From: Locusta migratoria
Taxonomy: Eukaryota > Arthropoda > Insecta > Orthoptera > Acrididae
Direction: 5' to 3'
NCBI GenBank assembly: GCA_026315105.1
Contig: CM048744.1
Coordinates: 25,275,759-25,339,758 of the forward strand
DNA length: 64,000 nucleotides
Every line of letters begins with the position of its first letter. The stretch's first letter is position 1. Below are positions 1-10,854 of the stretch, in pieces. Position numbers and translations under genes: made by a program. The notes under the pieces are model-generated. The model ran no database searches, was not told the origin of the DNA, and was given only the letters and a program-made list of their open reading frames with translations.

Positions 1-481
1 GGCGACGACAGCAAGGAACTGCCGCATGACCAGATGGAGGCACGTCCTGTACACTGCTGGTGCAAGCGCGTCGTCTAATAGAACACGCCGCACGACAACA
101 GGTGCATCTATGCCTCAATAGCTGCACCAGTTCTTAAGTTCTTATGCCACGCGTTTGTTGCGCGTTTTTGACTGCCGGGATTGTTCTTAAATTATCACTG
201 ATCGCTTTTCTTAGTTACTGCGATAACCTAATATCTCACAGCAGTGGAAATTTTAGGAATAGCCCTAAATATTAGGGTCTACTAGCTTTAATTTTTTTTA
301 ATTATTTACAAAAAACGTATTTTGAACCGCTACTACAGGAAGTAGTTGTACCGGTTTTTTACCCGGCTCTTGGCAATAACTAAAAACCAGTTACAGCCGA
401 CACCAAATAAATACCAAAAAACCGGATATTCAAAACTAAAATACCGGTATCGGTATTAACCGGTCGGTTTTTCCCATCCCT
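1..481. mobile_element. Unassigned sequence ending in a hAT-like terminus
   Basis: No reading frame is recognisable. The last ~55 bases (about 428-481) are rich in ACCGGT/CCGGT steps and end in CCCATCCCTA. Read on the minus strand this begins TAGGGATGGG followed by AAAAACCGACC, which resembles the CAGGGATGGG-type inverted ends of hAT transposons. The opposite end would lie to the left of the window, so neither a terminal repeat pair nor an 8-bp target duplication can be checked. Could equally be an anonymous repeat. Confidence 0.3.
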
Positions 482-1166
482 AGGAAGTGCAGCGCGGCCT
501 CAGTTCCCGGTGACGCCGCAGCACAACCGTGTGTTGTGCCGCATTCGGCAGCTTCGCAGCTGCGGCGCCCCGCCAGCACGTGAGCGCTCCCCATCTCGCG
601 AGGAGCACGCCAGCTGCGCTAGTACAAGCCGGAAAACTACTATTCACTAATGAAGGAGAGATCATTGCAAAAACTGTTTGTAGCTAGGAAGCAATTTTAC
701 CACAAGCACAACACCCAAGCATAGAGACAACACCAGTATACAGACCTCGTCCCCGTTCTTGCTAGCTGCGGCCCACCACCCTTGTAATACGTCATCCTGA
801 AGACACAAAACTACTGGCCTTAAAGAGACGGCAGAGCTGTAGCTAGCGCACCGCGACCGCCGGGGCTTGCGAGTCGCCGTGGCCTGCGGTGATTGTGGCG
901 CCTGCCGCCCTGGCGCTGCCGCCCTGCTGCATGTTTGATGCTGCGGCGAGCAGGTGGTGGCGAGACAAAGGCGGCCGAGGCCCAGGGGAGAGCGCAGGAG
1001 GGGGCGACAACCAGAGGAAACAGATACAACAGAGAGCCTGGCCAACACATGCAGCCACAGTAGACCGAGCTTCTACTGTCCAGTACCTGTGACTCCTGTG
1101 ATTGCTACTTTACAGCAACGTCTGTCACAACAAGTCTCTTTTTGTTCATGTACACTGAACGGGTAA
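482..1166. other. Unassigned, locally GC-rich stretch
   Basis: About 680 bases that I cannot assign. It includes GC-rich patches (530-620, 850-1000). Several short overlapping open frames exist on both strands but none shows a domain, codon bias or start context, so I treat them as chance. It is bounded on the right by a reversed tRNA-related SINE. Confidence 0.5.
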
Positions 1167-1167
1167 A

Positions 1168-1345
1168 GATGAAAATGTGTATCCAGCCGTGATTCGAATC
1201 CGCGTCTCCTTCTTGCCAGGCAGTCGCGCAGACCCGTAAACCACTGTGAGGACAGTGGTCGCCACAACTGCACGGATTACTAAAGCACGGCTCCCGCCAG
1301 ATACTAATTCTCATCTTTTCCCTCTCCATCATCGTAGTTTTTTTG
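1168..1345 (-). mobile_element. tRNA-related SINE, family C (decayed)
   Basis: Reversed copy of a family seen again at about 6795-7049 (minus) and 14228-14360 (plus). On the minus strand a tRNA-like head carries an A-box region (AGTGGT...) and a B-box-like GATTCGAATCC-type block near 1190-1200, followed by the family-specific link to GTACACATTTTCA. The flank past the head (GCCAGATACTAATTCTCATC) also recurs near 10550, so the body of the family extends that far. No clear target duplication. Confidence 0.55.
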
Positions 1346-1412
1346 CAAACTTTTCCCGGAAGATTAAGACCCTAGGTCCGCCTCCGCAACGGAGAAAAAT
1401 AAGAATCACCGT

Positions 1413-1416
<4 letters not shown>

Positions 1417-1470
<54 letters not shown>
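1417..1470. repeat. (AT)n microsatellite
   Basis: About 27 perfect AT dinucleotides. The long tyrosine/isoleucine open frames read through it are artefacts of the repeat. Confidence 0.97.
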
Positions 1471-1473
<3 letters not shown>

Positions 1474-1988
1474 TTCTCCTCTTACTCTTAATGGAAAAGC
1501 TTGCAAAATACCAAGAGTTAGAATAACTGTTGTTGTTGTTTTGGTGGTGGTGGTCTTCAGTCCGCAGACTGGTTTGATGCAGCTCTCCACGCCACCCTAT
1601 CCTGTGCAAGTTTCTTCATATGCGAATACGTACAGCACCCTACAACCTTTTGGATCTGATTACTGCATTCGTCACTCGGTCTCCCTCTACGATTCTTAGC
1701 CCACACATTTCCTCCTAATGCTAAGTTGACGACTCCTTGATGTCTCAGAATGTGTCCCACAAACCTACCCCTTCTCTTAGTCAAGATATGCCAGAAACTC
1801 CTTTTCTCACCCACTTCTGTTGTGCACCTCTTCATTAGTTACGTGATCTACCCACTTAATATTCATCATTAGTCTGTGGCACCACATTTTCAAAGTTTCT
1901 ATCATCTTTTTGTCTGAATTTCTTCTCGTCCATGTTTCACTCTCAAACAATGCTACACTGCAGACAAATGCTTTCAGAAGGGACTTCC

Positions 1989-2408
1989 TTATTTTCAGTC
2001 GAATCCAAACGAAGTTTAGCCACGTGCTCAGAACAGAGCCAACATCAAACGCAAACTTCCCTCAGCAGAGACCCGACCACGACCCCTGGCCGCCCTCGCA
2101 GTCGCTACTCTCCAGCTACCTAAAGTGGAGGGGGAACCTCTCCAGAGGCTTTAGCCGACTCGAGTAGGCAAACTTAACGTGCTCACCGGACAAGGGGAGC
2201 GAATGGAAACCTTTGATTAGCATCTTCGCTAAAGATTTGCCTCTGGCCGGCAGTTGGCAAAACGTGACCAGCACCAGAGGCAACTGCAGCCGTGCTGACT
2301 TAACCAGCAGACGACAAGAGCAGCTAGCCGCTGCTAACGCTTGTTTTAATTTATTTCTACAGTCCCATTCATTCTGCACATGATGGGTCAGTGGGAACAT
2401 ACCACCAT
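1989..2408 (-). repeat. ~410-bp interspersed repeat, copy 1, inside RTE-1
   Basis: Matches 11950-12365 in the opposite orientation along its whole length. Shared blocks include CAGAACAGAGCC, CACCGGACAAGGGGAGCGAA, GGCCGGCAGTTGGC and GTGGGAACATA. It interrupts the RTE-1 reverse transcriptase region and is flanked by a 42-bp imperfect direct repeat of RTE sequence (1947-1988 and 2409-2450), much longer than usual target duplications. No coding frame, tRNA head or obvious LTR ends recognised. Could be a solo LTR or a SINE-like element of unknown class. Confidence 0.75.
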
Positions 2409-2639
2409 ACAATGCTACACTCCAGACGAATGCTTACAGAAAGCCCTTCCTAACATTTAAATTAATATTGGATGTTAATAAGTTTCGCTTCTTTAGAAAT
2501 GCTTTTCTCTCCATAGCCATTCGGCATTTTATATCTTCTTTACTGCCACCATCAGAAGTTATCTTGCTACTCAAATAACAAAACTCATCTACTACTTTTA
2601 TTGTCTCATAACCTAAACTCTCATAACATAAGCTTTACT

Positions 2640-2794
2640 ATGATGCGCGACGCCGTTCCCCGTCGGGGGTTCGAATCCCTCCTCGGGCATGGATGTTTGT
2701 GTCGTAGTATAAGGTAATTCATAAGTGGTTTGTAAGTTTGGGGACTGGTGTCTCCGCAGTTCAGTCCCTTAAGCTTTACAAACATTTGAACATT
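2640..2794 (+). mobile_element. tRNA-related SINE, family A (5'-truncated)
   Basis: Lacks the A-box end. Keeps the B box (GGTTCGAATCC), the CCTCGGGCATGGAT link, and the shared 3' module ending ACAAACATTTGAACATT. It sits inside RTE-1, whose reading resumes on both sides. Confidence 0.85.
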
Positions 2795-3275
2795 CTTTCA
2801 GCATCGCCTTATTTTCTGACACTACATTCCATTACCCTCGTTTCACTCTTGTTAATGTTCATCTTATACCTTCCTTTCAAGACGCTGTCAATCCCGTTTA
2901 ATTGCTATTCCAGATCCTTTGCTGTCTCTGACAGAATTACTATATCATCGGCCATCGCAAAGTTTTTATTTCTTCTCACTGAACTTCAATTACCTTAAAA
3001 CTTTCTCCTTGGATTCCTTCACAGCTTGCTCAATGTACAATCCGAACAACATTGGGGATGGTTACAACCCTGCCTTACTCCCTTCCCAAGTTCTGCCACA
3101 CTTACGTGCCCTTCCAATAATTACTGTCTGGTTTTGTTACAAGTTGAATATAACTCTTCCCTCCATCTATTTTTACTTCTGCTACCTTCAAAATTTAAAA
3201 TATTGTATTCCAGTCAACATTTTAAAACTTTTTTTCCATATCTTGTTGTTGTTGTTGTTGTTGTTGTTGTAGTCT

Positions 3276-4647
3276 TCAGTCCGAAGACTGGTTTGATGCA
3301 GCTCTCCACCATAGTCTATCCTGAGCAAGCCTCTTCATCTTCACAAAAGAACGGCAACCTACATCTGTCTGAATCTGCTTACTGTATCCATCTCTTGGTC
3401 TTCCTCTGCGGTTTTTACCCCACACACTTCCCTTCAACGCTAAATTCACGATTCCTTGATGTCTAGGAATGTGTCCTACCATTCTATCCCTTCTTTTAGT
3501 CAAGGTATGCGACAAATTTCTTTCATCCCAATTCTGTTCAGAACCTCCTCATTACTTACGCGTTCTACCCACCTAATCTTCAGCATTCTTCTGTAGCACC
3601 ACATTTCAAATGCCTCATTCCTCTTCCTGTCCGCACTGTTTATCGTCCATGTTTCACTCCCATACAAGGCAACACTCCACACAAATGCCTTCAGAAAGGA
3701 CTTCCTTAAGCTTAAATCAATATTCGATGTTAAAAAATTCCTCTTTTTCAAGAACGCTTTCCTACCCATTGCCAATCTGCATTTTATATCCTCTGTACTG
3801 CGACCATCATTTGTTGTTTTACTGCCCAAGTAACAAAATTCATCTACCTCCTTTATTGTTTCGTTTCCAAATCTAATTCCTTCAGCATCACCTGATTTTC
3901 TTACACTGCACTCCATTACCCTAGTTTTGCTCTTGTTAATGTTCATCTTATAGGCACCTTTCAACACACTATCCATTCCGCTCAATTGCTCCTCCAGGTC
4001 CTTTGCTGTATCGGACAGAATTACTATGACGTCGGCATAACGCAATGTTTTTAATTCTTCACCCTGAACTTTAATTCCTTCTCCAAATTTCTCCTTGCTT
4101 TCCTTTATAGCTTGCTCAATGTACAAATTGAATAACAATGGAGAAAGACTACAACCCTGTCTTACTATCTTTCCAACCACTGCCCTTCAACTCTGACAAC
4201 CGCTGTCTGGTTTTTGTACAAGTTGTAAATACCCTTACGCTCCCTATATTTTACTCCAGCTTGCTTCAGAACTTGAAAGAGTTTATTCCAATCAACATTG
4301 TCAAAAGCCTTCTCCAAATCTACAACAGCTAGAAATGTAGGTTTGCCTTTTCTTAATCTATCTTCTGAGATAAGCCGTAAAGTGAGTGTTGCCTCCCGTG
4401 CTCCTACATTTCTCCTGAACGCAAACTGATCTTCCCCGAGGTTGACTTCTACCAACTTTTCCATCCTTCTGTAAATAATTCCTGTTAATATTTTGCAACC
4501 ATGACTTATTAAACTGATGGTTCTGTAGTTTTCGCACCTGTCTGCACCTGCTTTCTTTTGAATGGGGATTATAACATTTTTGTTAAAGTCTGAGGGTACT
4601 TCACCTGTCTCATACATCTTACACACCAGGTGAAACAATTTTGTCAT
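3276..4647 (-). pseudogene. Reverse transcriptase region of RTE-2 (frame-broken)
   Basis: Three overlapping open segments (4165-4647, 3500-4180, 3276-3515) read in order. The first holds the early RT motifs: ENYRTISLISHG, the QFAFRR block and the VVDLEKAFDNVDW motif with the first catalytic Asp. The second holds RQGCSLSPLLFNLY and the catalytic YADD box, here read YADV, so a catalytic Asp is lost. It is followed by the RTE-typical FCYLGSKTTNDGRS and LYGSETWT blocks. The third is the C-terminal tail. Shifts between segments and the damaged YADD box make it inactive. Confidence 0.88.
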
Positions 4648-4836
4648 GGCTGGTTCTCCCAGAGACTTCAGTAGCTCTGAGAGAATATCATCTTTTCCAG
4701 GGTCCTTGTTTCGACTTAGGTCTTTCAGTGCTCTGTCAAATTCATCTCTCAGTATAGTATCTCCTATTTCCTCATCATTTACTTCTTCTCCTCTTTCTAC
4801 AATATTTCCACTAAGTTCATTTCCTTCATAGAGCCT

Positions 4837-5274
4837 CTATATATACTCTTTCCACCTTTCAGCTTTCCCTTCTTTGCTGAGAACTGGTTTTCCATCAGTG
4901 TCCTTGATATTCATAGAGCTGTTTTTCTTATCTCCAAATGTTTCTTTTATTTTCTTGTAGGCTGCATCTATTTTTTCCCTATTTATACATTCTTCTACAT
5001 CCTTGCATTTGCCTTCTAGCCACTCCTGCTTAGCCATTTTGCACATCCTGTCAATCTCATTTCTTAGTCGTCTGTACTCCATTTTTTCTGTTTCATTTAC
5101 TACATTTTTATATTTTCTCCTTTCATCGATTAAATTTAGTGTGTCCTGTGATATCCAAGGATTTTTTGTAGATCTTGCCTTCCTACCTATTTTGTCCTCT
5201 GCTACCTTCACTACGTCATCTCTCAATGCTACCCATTCCTCCTCTAATGTTTTATTTTCCCCCGTTTCTGTCAA
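4837..5274 (-). pseudogene. RTE-2 linker between endonuclease and reverse transcriptase
   Basis: About 145 codons with high charge, homologous to the segment at 31796-32056 plus 31242-31646 in copy RTE-5 (shared RRKYKN, MNIKNSDGK-type and RWKEYI blocks). It belongs to the single polyprotein-like ORF of the RTE LINE and has no catalytic role that I can name. Confidence 0.75.
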
Positions 5275-5316
5275 CTGTTGCCCAAAGCTCCCTCTGAAAT
5301 TCTTAAGAACTTCAGA

Positions 5317-6003
5317 TTACTTCAATTTATCCAGGTCCCATCTCCTTATTTTCCTACCTTTTTGTAGTTTCTTCAGTTTCAACCTACAGTTCATAACCAA
5401 CAAGTTATGGTCAGAGTCTATATCTGCCCCTGGGTATGTCCTGCAGTTTATAACCTCGTTCCGGAATCTATGTCTTATCATTATAATATCTATCTGATAC
5501 CTTTCAGTGTCTCCTGGTCTCTTCCACGTGTACAACCTTCTTTTGTGATTCTTAAAGCACGTGTTCGTTACAATTAAATCATGTTCCGTGCAAAATTCTA
5601 CCAGGCGACTTCCTCTTTCATTCCTCCTACCCAGTCCATATTCACCTATTATTTTTCCTTCTCTTCCTTTTCCTACTACCGAATTCCAGTCTCCCATCAC
5701 AATTAAGTTTTCGTCTCCTTTAATTGTCTGAATAATATCCTTTAGCTCCTCGTATATTTCTTCGATCTCCTCATCATCGGCAGAGATATTTGGCATATAA
5801 ACCTGTACTACTGTGGTCGGTGTTGGCTTCGTATCTATCTTGACTACGATAATACGACCACTGTGTTGCTCATAATAACTTAGCCGCATTCCTATTATCT
5901 TATTGATTATCAGTCCTACTCCTGTGATACCCCCAACTGATTTTGTATTTATAATCCTGTACTCACCTGACCAGAAATCCTGTTTGTCTTTCCACCGAAC
6001 TTC
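5317..6003 (-). pseudogene. Endonuclease domain of RTE-2
   Basis: Exonuclease-endonuclease-phosphatase fold expected for RTE elements; it nicks the target DNA. Visible motifs are FWSGEYR, VQVYMPN, VMGDWNSVVGKG (metal-binding Asp and Asn), IDIIMIRHR and DSDHNLLV (catalytic Asp-His). The frame stays open for about 230 codons. An open frame that starts further upstream at 6129 takes its first ~40 codons from the antisense strand of the inserted SINE and is not a real start. Confidence 0.85.
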
Positions 6004-6004
6004 A

Positions 6005-6199
6005 GCTGGCCGCGGTGGCCGAGGGGACTGAGGCGCTCCAGTCACGGTCTGCACGGCCACTACGGTCGGGGGTTCGAATCCCCCCTCGGGCATGGATATC
6101 TGTGCCGTCCTAGTTCGTAAGTAGTTCATAATTAGTTTGTAAGTTTAGGGACTGATGACCCCGTAGTTAAGTCCCATAAGCTTAACAAACATTTGAACA
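6005..6199 (+). mobile_element. tRNA-related SINE, family A, full length, with 16-bp target duplication
   Basis: The head carries an A box (TGGCCGAGGGG) and a B box (GGTTCGAATCC) like a leucine/serine-type tRNA. Then come a short body and the shared 3' module ending CAAACATTTGAACATTT. It is flanked by perfect 16-bp copies of TTTCCACCGAACTTCA at 5989-6004 and 6200-6215, which fixes the insertion site inside the RTE-2 endonuclease. Transcription would be by RNA polymerase III from the internal promoter; mobility depends on LINE enzymes in trans. Confidence 0.96.
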
Positions 6200-6239
6200 T
6201 TTCCACCGAACTTCAATAATCCCCACTATATCTACAAAT

Positions 6240-6790
6240 GCTTAAAACTTAGCCTTCTCTTTTCATAACTTATTTTCTAATATAAGTCGTAATGTGAGTA
6301 TTTCTGTTATTTCTCCTAAATCCAAATTGATCTTCCCCAAGGTTGGATTCCACCAGTTTTTCGATTCGTCTGTAAATAATTCGTGTTAGTATTTTGCACC
6401 CATGACTTCTTAAACTGATAGTTCTGTAATTTTCACATTTGTCTGCACTTGCTTTCTTAGGAAGTCTGAAGGTAGCTCTCATACATCTTGCATACCATAT
6501 GGAACAATTTCTTCCTGACTGGCTCTCCTAACGATAATAGCAGTGCAGATGGAACATCCTGTACTCCAGGAGCCTTGTTTCTACTCAAATCTTTTAGTGC
6601 TCTGTCAGATTCTTTTCTTAGTATAGTACCTCCTATCTCATCCGCCAGTAGTTCATCTTCCATTTGTAGTATACTGCATTTAAGTTTATTTCCTTTGTAC
6701 AGGCCTTCTGTATATTCCTTCCACGTTTCAGCTTTCCCTTCTTTGCTTAGTACTGATTTTTCATCAGAGTTCTTGATATTCATACCGCTG
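6240..6790 (-). mobile_element. RTE-clade LINE, copy RTE-1, upstream half
   Basis: Continues RTE-1 after the RTE-2 insertion. Encoded segments on the minus strand (6457-6783 and 6270-6482) carry SVLSKEGKAETWKEY, SRNKAPGVQDVPS, ENYRTISLRSHG and DQFGFRR, the linker and first RT motifs. These are exactly the segments missing from 1528-3242. The element is cut off at about 6790 next to a reversed SINE. Confidence 0.85.
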
Positions 6791-6794
6791 CCGC

Positions 6795-7049
6795 TAATGG
6801 GACAGTTGAAAATGTGTACCCAGCCAGGTTTCGAACCCGGGTCTCAGTCTTGCTAGGCAGTTGTGCTTACTCCTACACCACTGCGAGAGTAGTGATCGTC
6901 ACACCTGCGAGGACTACCCAAGTACGCCTATCGCCAGACACGAGTTTGTGACAGTTCTCCAGAGCCAAACTTTCCCAGAGACGGAAAGTGTTGACACTTA
7001 CCCAGAGCCCCGGACACTACAAGGAGTGCACAGTGTGTTCCACAAGTAG
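6795..7049 (-). mobile_element. tRNA-related SINE, family C
   Basis: Minus-strand copy. The B-box-like CGGGTTCGAAACC lies near 6827-6839 and the A-box-like GTGGTGTAGGAG near 6878-6890. The GTACACATTTTCAAC link to the 3' side is shared with the copies at 14228 and 1168. The sequence past the head up to 7049 (GGGTAGTCCTCGCAGG and beyond) is the 5' flank or body. No target duplication found. Confidence 0.7.
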
Positions 7050-7065
7050 GGTACACCGGCCGGCC

Positions 7066-7257
7066 GCGGTGGCCGAGGGTACTAAGGCACTCCAGTCACG
7101 GTCTAACGGCCACTACGGTCGGGGGTTCGAATCCCTCCTCGGGCATCGATATTTGTGTCGTCCTAGTTCGTAAGTAGTTCATAAGTAGTTTATAAGTTTA
7201 GGGACTGATGGCCCCGTAGTTAAGTCCAATAGATTATACAAACATTTGAACATTTTT
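7066..7257 (+). mobile_element. tRNA-related SINE, family A, with 16-bp target duplication
   Basis: Complete head (A and B boxes), body and 3' module ending ACATTTGAACATTTTT. Flanked by GGTACACCGGCCGGCC at 7050-7065 and again at 7258-7273. The left copy of the duplication merges with the CCGGCC that starts the SINE consensus, so the exact first base is ambiguous by about 8 bases. Confidence 0.95.
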
Positions 7258-7273
7258 GGTACACCGGCCGGCC

Positions 7274-7675
7274 TGTTTACGGCAAGTACCTTTGGGCTTT
7301 CTCGCCGTCGGCGCTGTGAGAGCTCGCGGTAAAATGGAACAGTACGACGTCATTTGGTAGCACAGCACGGCCGAGTACAAGCGCAGGAGAAGTGCAAACA
7401 ATGTGCCGTTTTAAGGCGACTGATCGTAATTAGGTTTGTCGTAGACTTATATTCAGTACATACAGCAAAAAGTTTAAAGGAGACTGCACCCAAAAATTTA
7501 ACCCTTCCTCTACTTTGCCAATAGCAACGAAATTTTGAAATGGTTTCTATTATGTAAATATGTAGCAATAACCAAGGATTTAAGAACATAATTTCACTGT
7601 TTTTCGACCTATGAGTTTTTAATATGCTCTTAATGGTATTCTAGTAAACTAACTTCTGGTTCTCACGCCACAGTT
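7274..7675. other. Unassigned stretch
   Basis: Four hundred bases with no domain-bearing frame. One 79-codon minus-strand frame (7350-7589) has no recognisable homology. No repeat shared with the rest of the window noticed. Confidence 0.5.
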
Positions 7676-8037
7676 TGCGATGCGTGCGTTCGTTCCCCGT
7701 CGGAGGTTCGAATCCTCCGTCGCCATGGATGATTGTGTTGTCATTAGTTGTTTGTTTGCAAATCTATCGGACCAAAGTACGTGGTAATCAGTCCATAGCT
7801 TACAAACGACTTAAACTAAGGTAAACTAACCTAAGGCCAACACACACATCTATGCCCCAAGGAGGACTCAAACCTCCGACGGTGACCAAGCGCGCTCTCC
7901 GCAGCGAGGCGCCTTATACCGCTCGACTACTCCACCGCGCCTGTCTTTAGTTGTGTTAGTTTATAAGTAGTTTGTAAGTCTTGGGACTGATGACGCCGCA
8001 GTTGAGTCACATAAGCTTATCAAACATTTGAACTTTT
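7676..8037 (+). mobile_element. tRNA-related SINE, family A', split by a family B SINE
   Basis: Left piece 7676-7751 has a B box (GGTTCGAATCC) and a variant head. Right piece 7942-8037 has the shared 3' module (GGGACTGATGACGCCGCAG to ACATTTGAAC). The family B element lies between, flanked by TGTCATTAGTTGT (7739-7751) and TGTCTTTAGTTGT (7942-7954). The 3' module of this family is the same as in family A although the head differs. Confidence 0.85.
7752..7941 (-). mobile_element. tRNA-related SINE, family B, nested in family A'
   Basis: Reversed. On the minus strand the head contains GTGGAGTAGTCGAGCGGT (A-box region) and GGAGGTTTGAGTCC (B box), followed by GGTTAGTTTACC and the 3' module CTATGGACTGATTACC...TTGGTCCGATAGAT. 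The 13-bp target duplication (one mismatch) shows it inserted into an older SINE. Confidence 0.85.
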
Positions 8038-10400
8038 TTGTCGTTGTTGTTGTTGACAAAGTAACAAAGTACACAGCACTGCGCGAGCCTTGAATTAGTA
8101 CTTTTCTTACCCCCTCCTCTCTTTGTCCATCCCCCCTTTTTTTAAATGTTATGTTTACGATAGAATATATAAGAAATAAGGCTGTCCTGCATGATGTACA
8201 AAATTATAAGCAAAAATTTTAGTAATCAAAATACAACGATATGTAACATTCATACATTCATTTATTTAAAAATGTAACTATAAACAATATTTCTTGTTTA
8301 TTATCTAGGATCTAGCATTAATAAATTCTTTTGTAATCTCACTCCTAACCAAGCGACACAATATCGACCGTTTGAGTAGATATTAAATCCACTCCGCAGT
8401 ATTTAATAGAGTGCCCTGTGATTTATTAATCACAATAGAAAGTGCAAATCTCACTGAAAACTGCAGTCCCTTGATGTAAAAAGGCAGATTTGCCGGAAAT
8501 ATTGGCTACTCCATGGATGTTCACTATTTCATTATTTTCCTTTCCTTGTAGCTCTGTAGACGTCCATTGCTTTCGACTGTAGCCACGTGCGCTTGTTAAC
8601 AGCTCAGTCAGCTTTCAGACATTTTCTTAGTTTGACGGGAAAACAGGAGTGTCTTAGTACTAAATAAGAAATGGATTAAAACGTGATGCATGATGAGATA
8701 CATTTATTGAATTATGTGTGTTGTACAACTCTATAATTGACTAGGTAGATATTCATTTGTAAAAGCACTGTACGTTTGTAAAATCAGTTGTGAGTATGGT
8801 TAGTAATTAAGAAGTAATATATTGAAACCTGATGCGTGATAGAGTGGTTTCCATGAACGTAACTGTTAGTATCTTCATATCTCACGATCTATGTGTCGTA
8901 CTGTAATACAATTTCGAAGGTACAATCAGTTGCATGTGTGTATAATGACTGTAAAATTTCCTGCAAGTACGATATGTATTGTGGAAATTATAAAATTTCT
9001 CGTCATACCTAATGGCGTAGTTTCACTCCATGAATAGCGGAAAAGTTGTAAGCGAGAAAAAAATATAATAAAGGTTTGAAATTATGTTTAAAGTTTGTTG
9101 CAAATTGCTAATACTCTCATTCTCATATACAGTATTTTGAAAGTCTCGTCGCATTATGTCGCAGTTTCTTAAAACTACTGTTTATGATGCTATACCTACT
9201 TAATCATTGTCGTATGTGATTCTTACCCATACAGCACGTGTTGCGTAACGGTAAGGAATATGTGCACCAAATTTGGTTGAAATCGGTCCAGTGGTTTAGG
9301 AGGAAATTTGCAGGATTACCGCTAAATGCAGTAGTTTTTCGCGCATCTCATTATGATGACATATTTCGTGAACTATGAATCGTACGTAATTCTTACACTT
9401 ACAGCAACCGTCCTCATGGATTGAAGCTTAAGTGTACAAAATTTCATAATGATTGGAACAAAACTGTAGATTTGTATGCAACACGCACTGCACCATTCAA
9501 GGTGGAGTCTCCTGTTAAAATGAAAAGTAGCTGTTTTAAAGCATTATGGTTGTGTAACTACAAAGTGGTCAAACAAGTTAACATTTCTGTTCCGTTTGTC
9601 TAATATATTTATTCTTTGCAAAAGAGCCTTGTTATGCTTAGTGTTATAAATAAAATGGTTTTAAGAGGTATGACGGAAGAAAGTCTTCATTGTATGATAG
9701 CAGTGAAATAAACGTATCAATAATTTTCCAACCATTTTCACTGTCAAAATACATTTTTCTTTTCAGGAGGAAAGATCATCGAACTATTCTGTAGTAAGAT
9801 CAAGTTACTATTTTGTTCTTCAGCTTGCATAAGGTTGTGCCTTTTCGCTGATTTTTGCGTTATATTCACAGTGTGGAAACTTGTCTACAACTAGAAGTTA
9901 TACACCTACAGCCTGACGTTGGCACAATTAGTTTCACTGCGAAATGAATTTCCTAGTCTTAAGTTTTACTATGTAAATTTTCAGCTTCCATTATGTCGAT
10001 GTTTAGATTTGCATGTATACGCTGCTTTTTTTTACGTAAAGTACTAAATTCACACACAGAAGCTCACTGGCAGATTTCAACTTAAGACCTTGTCTTCGAA
10101 TTAGCATTTCTGGAATAGTGGTATCAGACATTGATCCTATAGTGAAAAGGAAAACAATATGAATAGATATTTTGTGTGTTTTTAAATTTAATATTTATAT
10201 AAAATTTCAATGAAATATAAATTTGCCAATTTAAATTTAGTAATAAAACGTCAGTTTTCCTAAGTCTGTCACAGTCCTAAGAAATACGATTTTACGTACT
10301 TGACTGTTCCCCTGTCTATGCGAGATCTAAAATTACACAAATGTCTTAAAAATAAATTTGCCACGAAACGCGTTAGTGGGCCACCTGGAAGCGATATACG
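8038..10400. other. Unassigned AT-rich stretch
   Basis: About 2.4 kb without a recognisable gene. A block near 9271-9300 (CCAAATTTGGTTGAAATCGG) is of a type widespread in insect repeats. The stretch ACAAAATTTCATAATGATTG (9436-9455) with GATTTGTATGCAACAC after it recurs in diverged form near 25190 and 25720, so part of this region is an old dispersed repeat. One 60-codon plus-strand frame at 9421-9603 lies in that repeat and is not convincing. Confidence 0.5.
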
Positions 10401-10479
10401 GTTGCTCACCTGGAGCTTCGTGACCGCCAGCCCGCACGCCGGAGCGGCTGAGCTGAACTGCTGGACTCGTTAGTGCGCC

Positions 10480-10720
10480 TGTTCTGTGCCTGTGGAAAGG
10501 AAAGCCGGTTAGCCCGCAGAATCCCCGGTAACTCTGGGCAACTATTACAACCCAGCCAGATACTAGTTGTCATCTTTTCCCAGTTCATTATTACTACAAA
10601 CAGGGCCGACCTATTTAACGATGGCAGTGTAGAGTCAGGAGTTAGTGATCGTGTCATAGTGTCAATTGCGACTAAAGTTAATAAACCAATCACGAAAGCT
10701 AGGAGTGTTTTTGTTACACA
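10480..10720. repeat. Partial family C-type repeat and flank
   Basis: The block CCAGATACTAGTTGTCATCTTTTCCCAG (split here as CCAGATACTAG and TCATCTTTTCCC) matches the flank of the SINE at 1290-1330. The rest is not assigned. Short frames on both strands lack homology. Confidence 0.4.
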
Positions 10721-10854
10721 GAGCCGATAAGCAATTGTTACCATCACAATTAGAAAATGAATGGACATCCTTTAGTTCCGGTACAATGGATGTAGAGGAA
10801 TCGTGGACAAAATTAAATGCATTGCAAATAAAGGGTTAGAGAAATATATGAAGC

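Larger units (their letters stand above)
1528..3242 (-). mobile_element. RTE-clade LINE, copy RTE-1, 3' part (interrupted)
   Basis: Minus-strand 3' half of an RTE-type non-LTR retrotransposon. The 3' end is the (CAA)n tail preceded by the AGACTGAAGAC-type end shared with the other RTE copies. Translations in several frames match the C-terminal half of the reverse transcriptase region of copy RTE-2. It is broken by a ~410-bp repeat (1989-2408), by a SINE fragment (2640-2794), and it stops at 3242 where RTE-2 begins. The sequence that should follow resumes at about 6240, so 1528-3242 and 6240-6790 are two halves of one older element. No intact frame remains. Confidence 0.85.
3243..6239 (-). mobile_element. 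RTE-clade LINE, copy RTE-2, nearly full length, nested in RTE-1
   Basis: Runs from a (CAA)n 3' tail at 3243 to the start of the endonuclease domain at about 6237 on the minus strand, and so is truncated at the 5' end relative to copy RTE-5. Encodes, in broken frames, an apurinic-type endonuclease, a linker and a reverse transcriptase. It lies between the two halves of RTE-1. A TTAAAACTT motif at 3222-3230 and 6242-6250 lies in the zone where the two RTE-1 halves overlap and may be the trace of the target duplication. A SINE at 6005-6199 interrupts the endonuclease. Confidence 0.9.

Noticed and set aside
1417..1590. Open frames through (AT)n coding for Tyr-Ile repeats
   Set aside because: Pure product of the microsatellite; no flanking domain.
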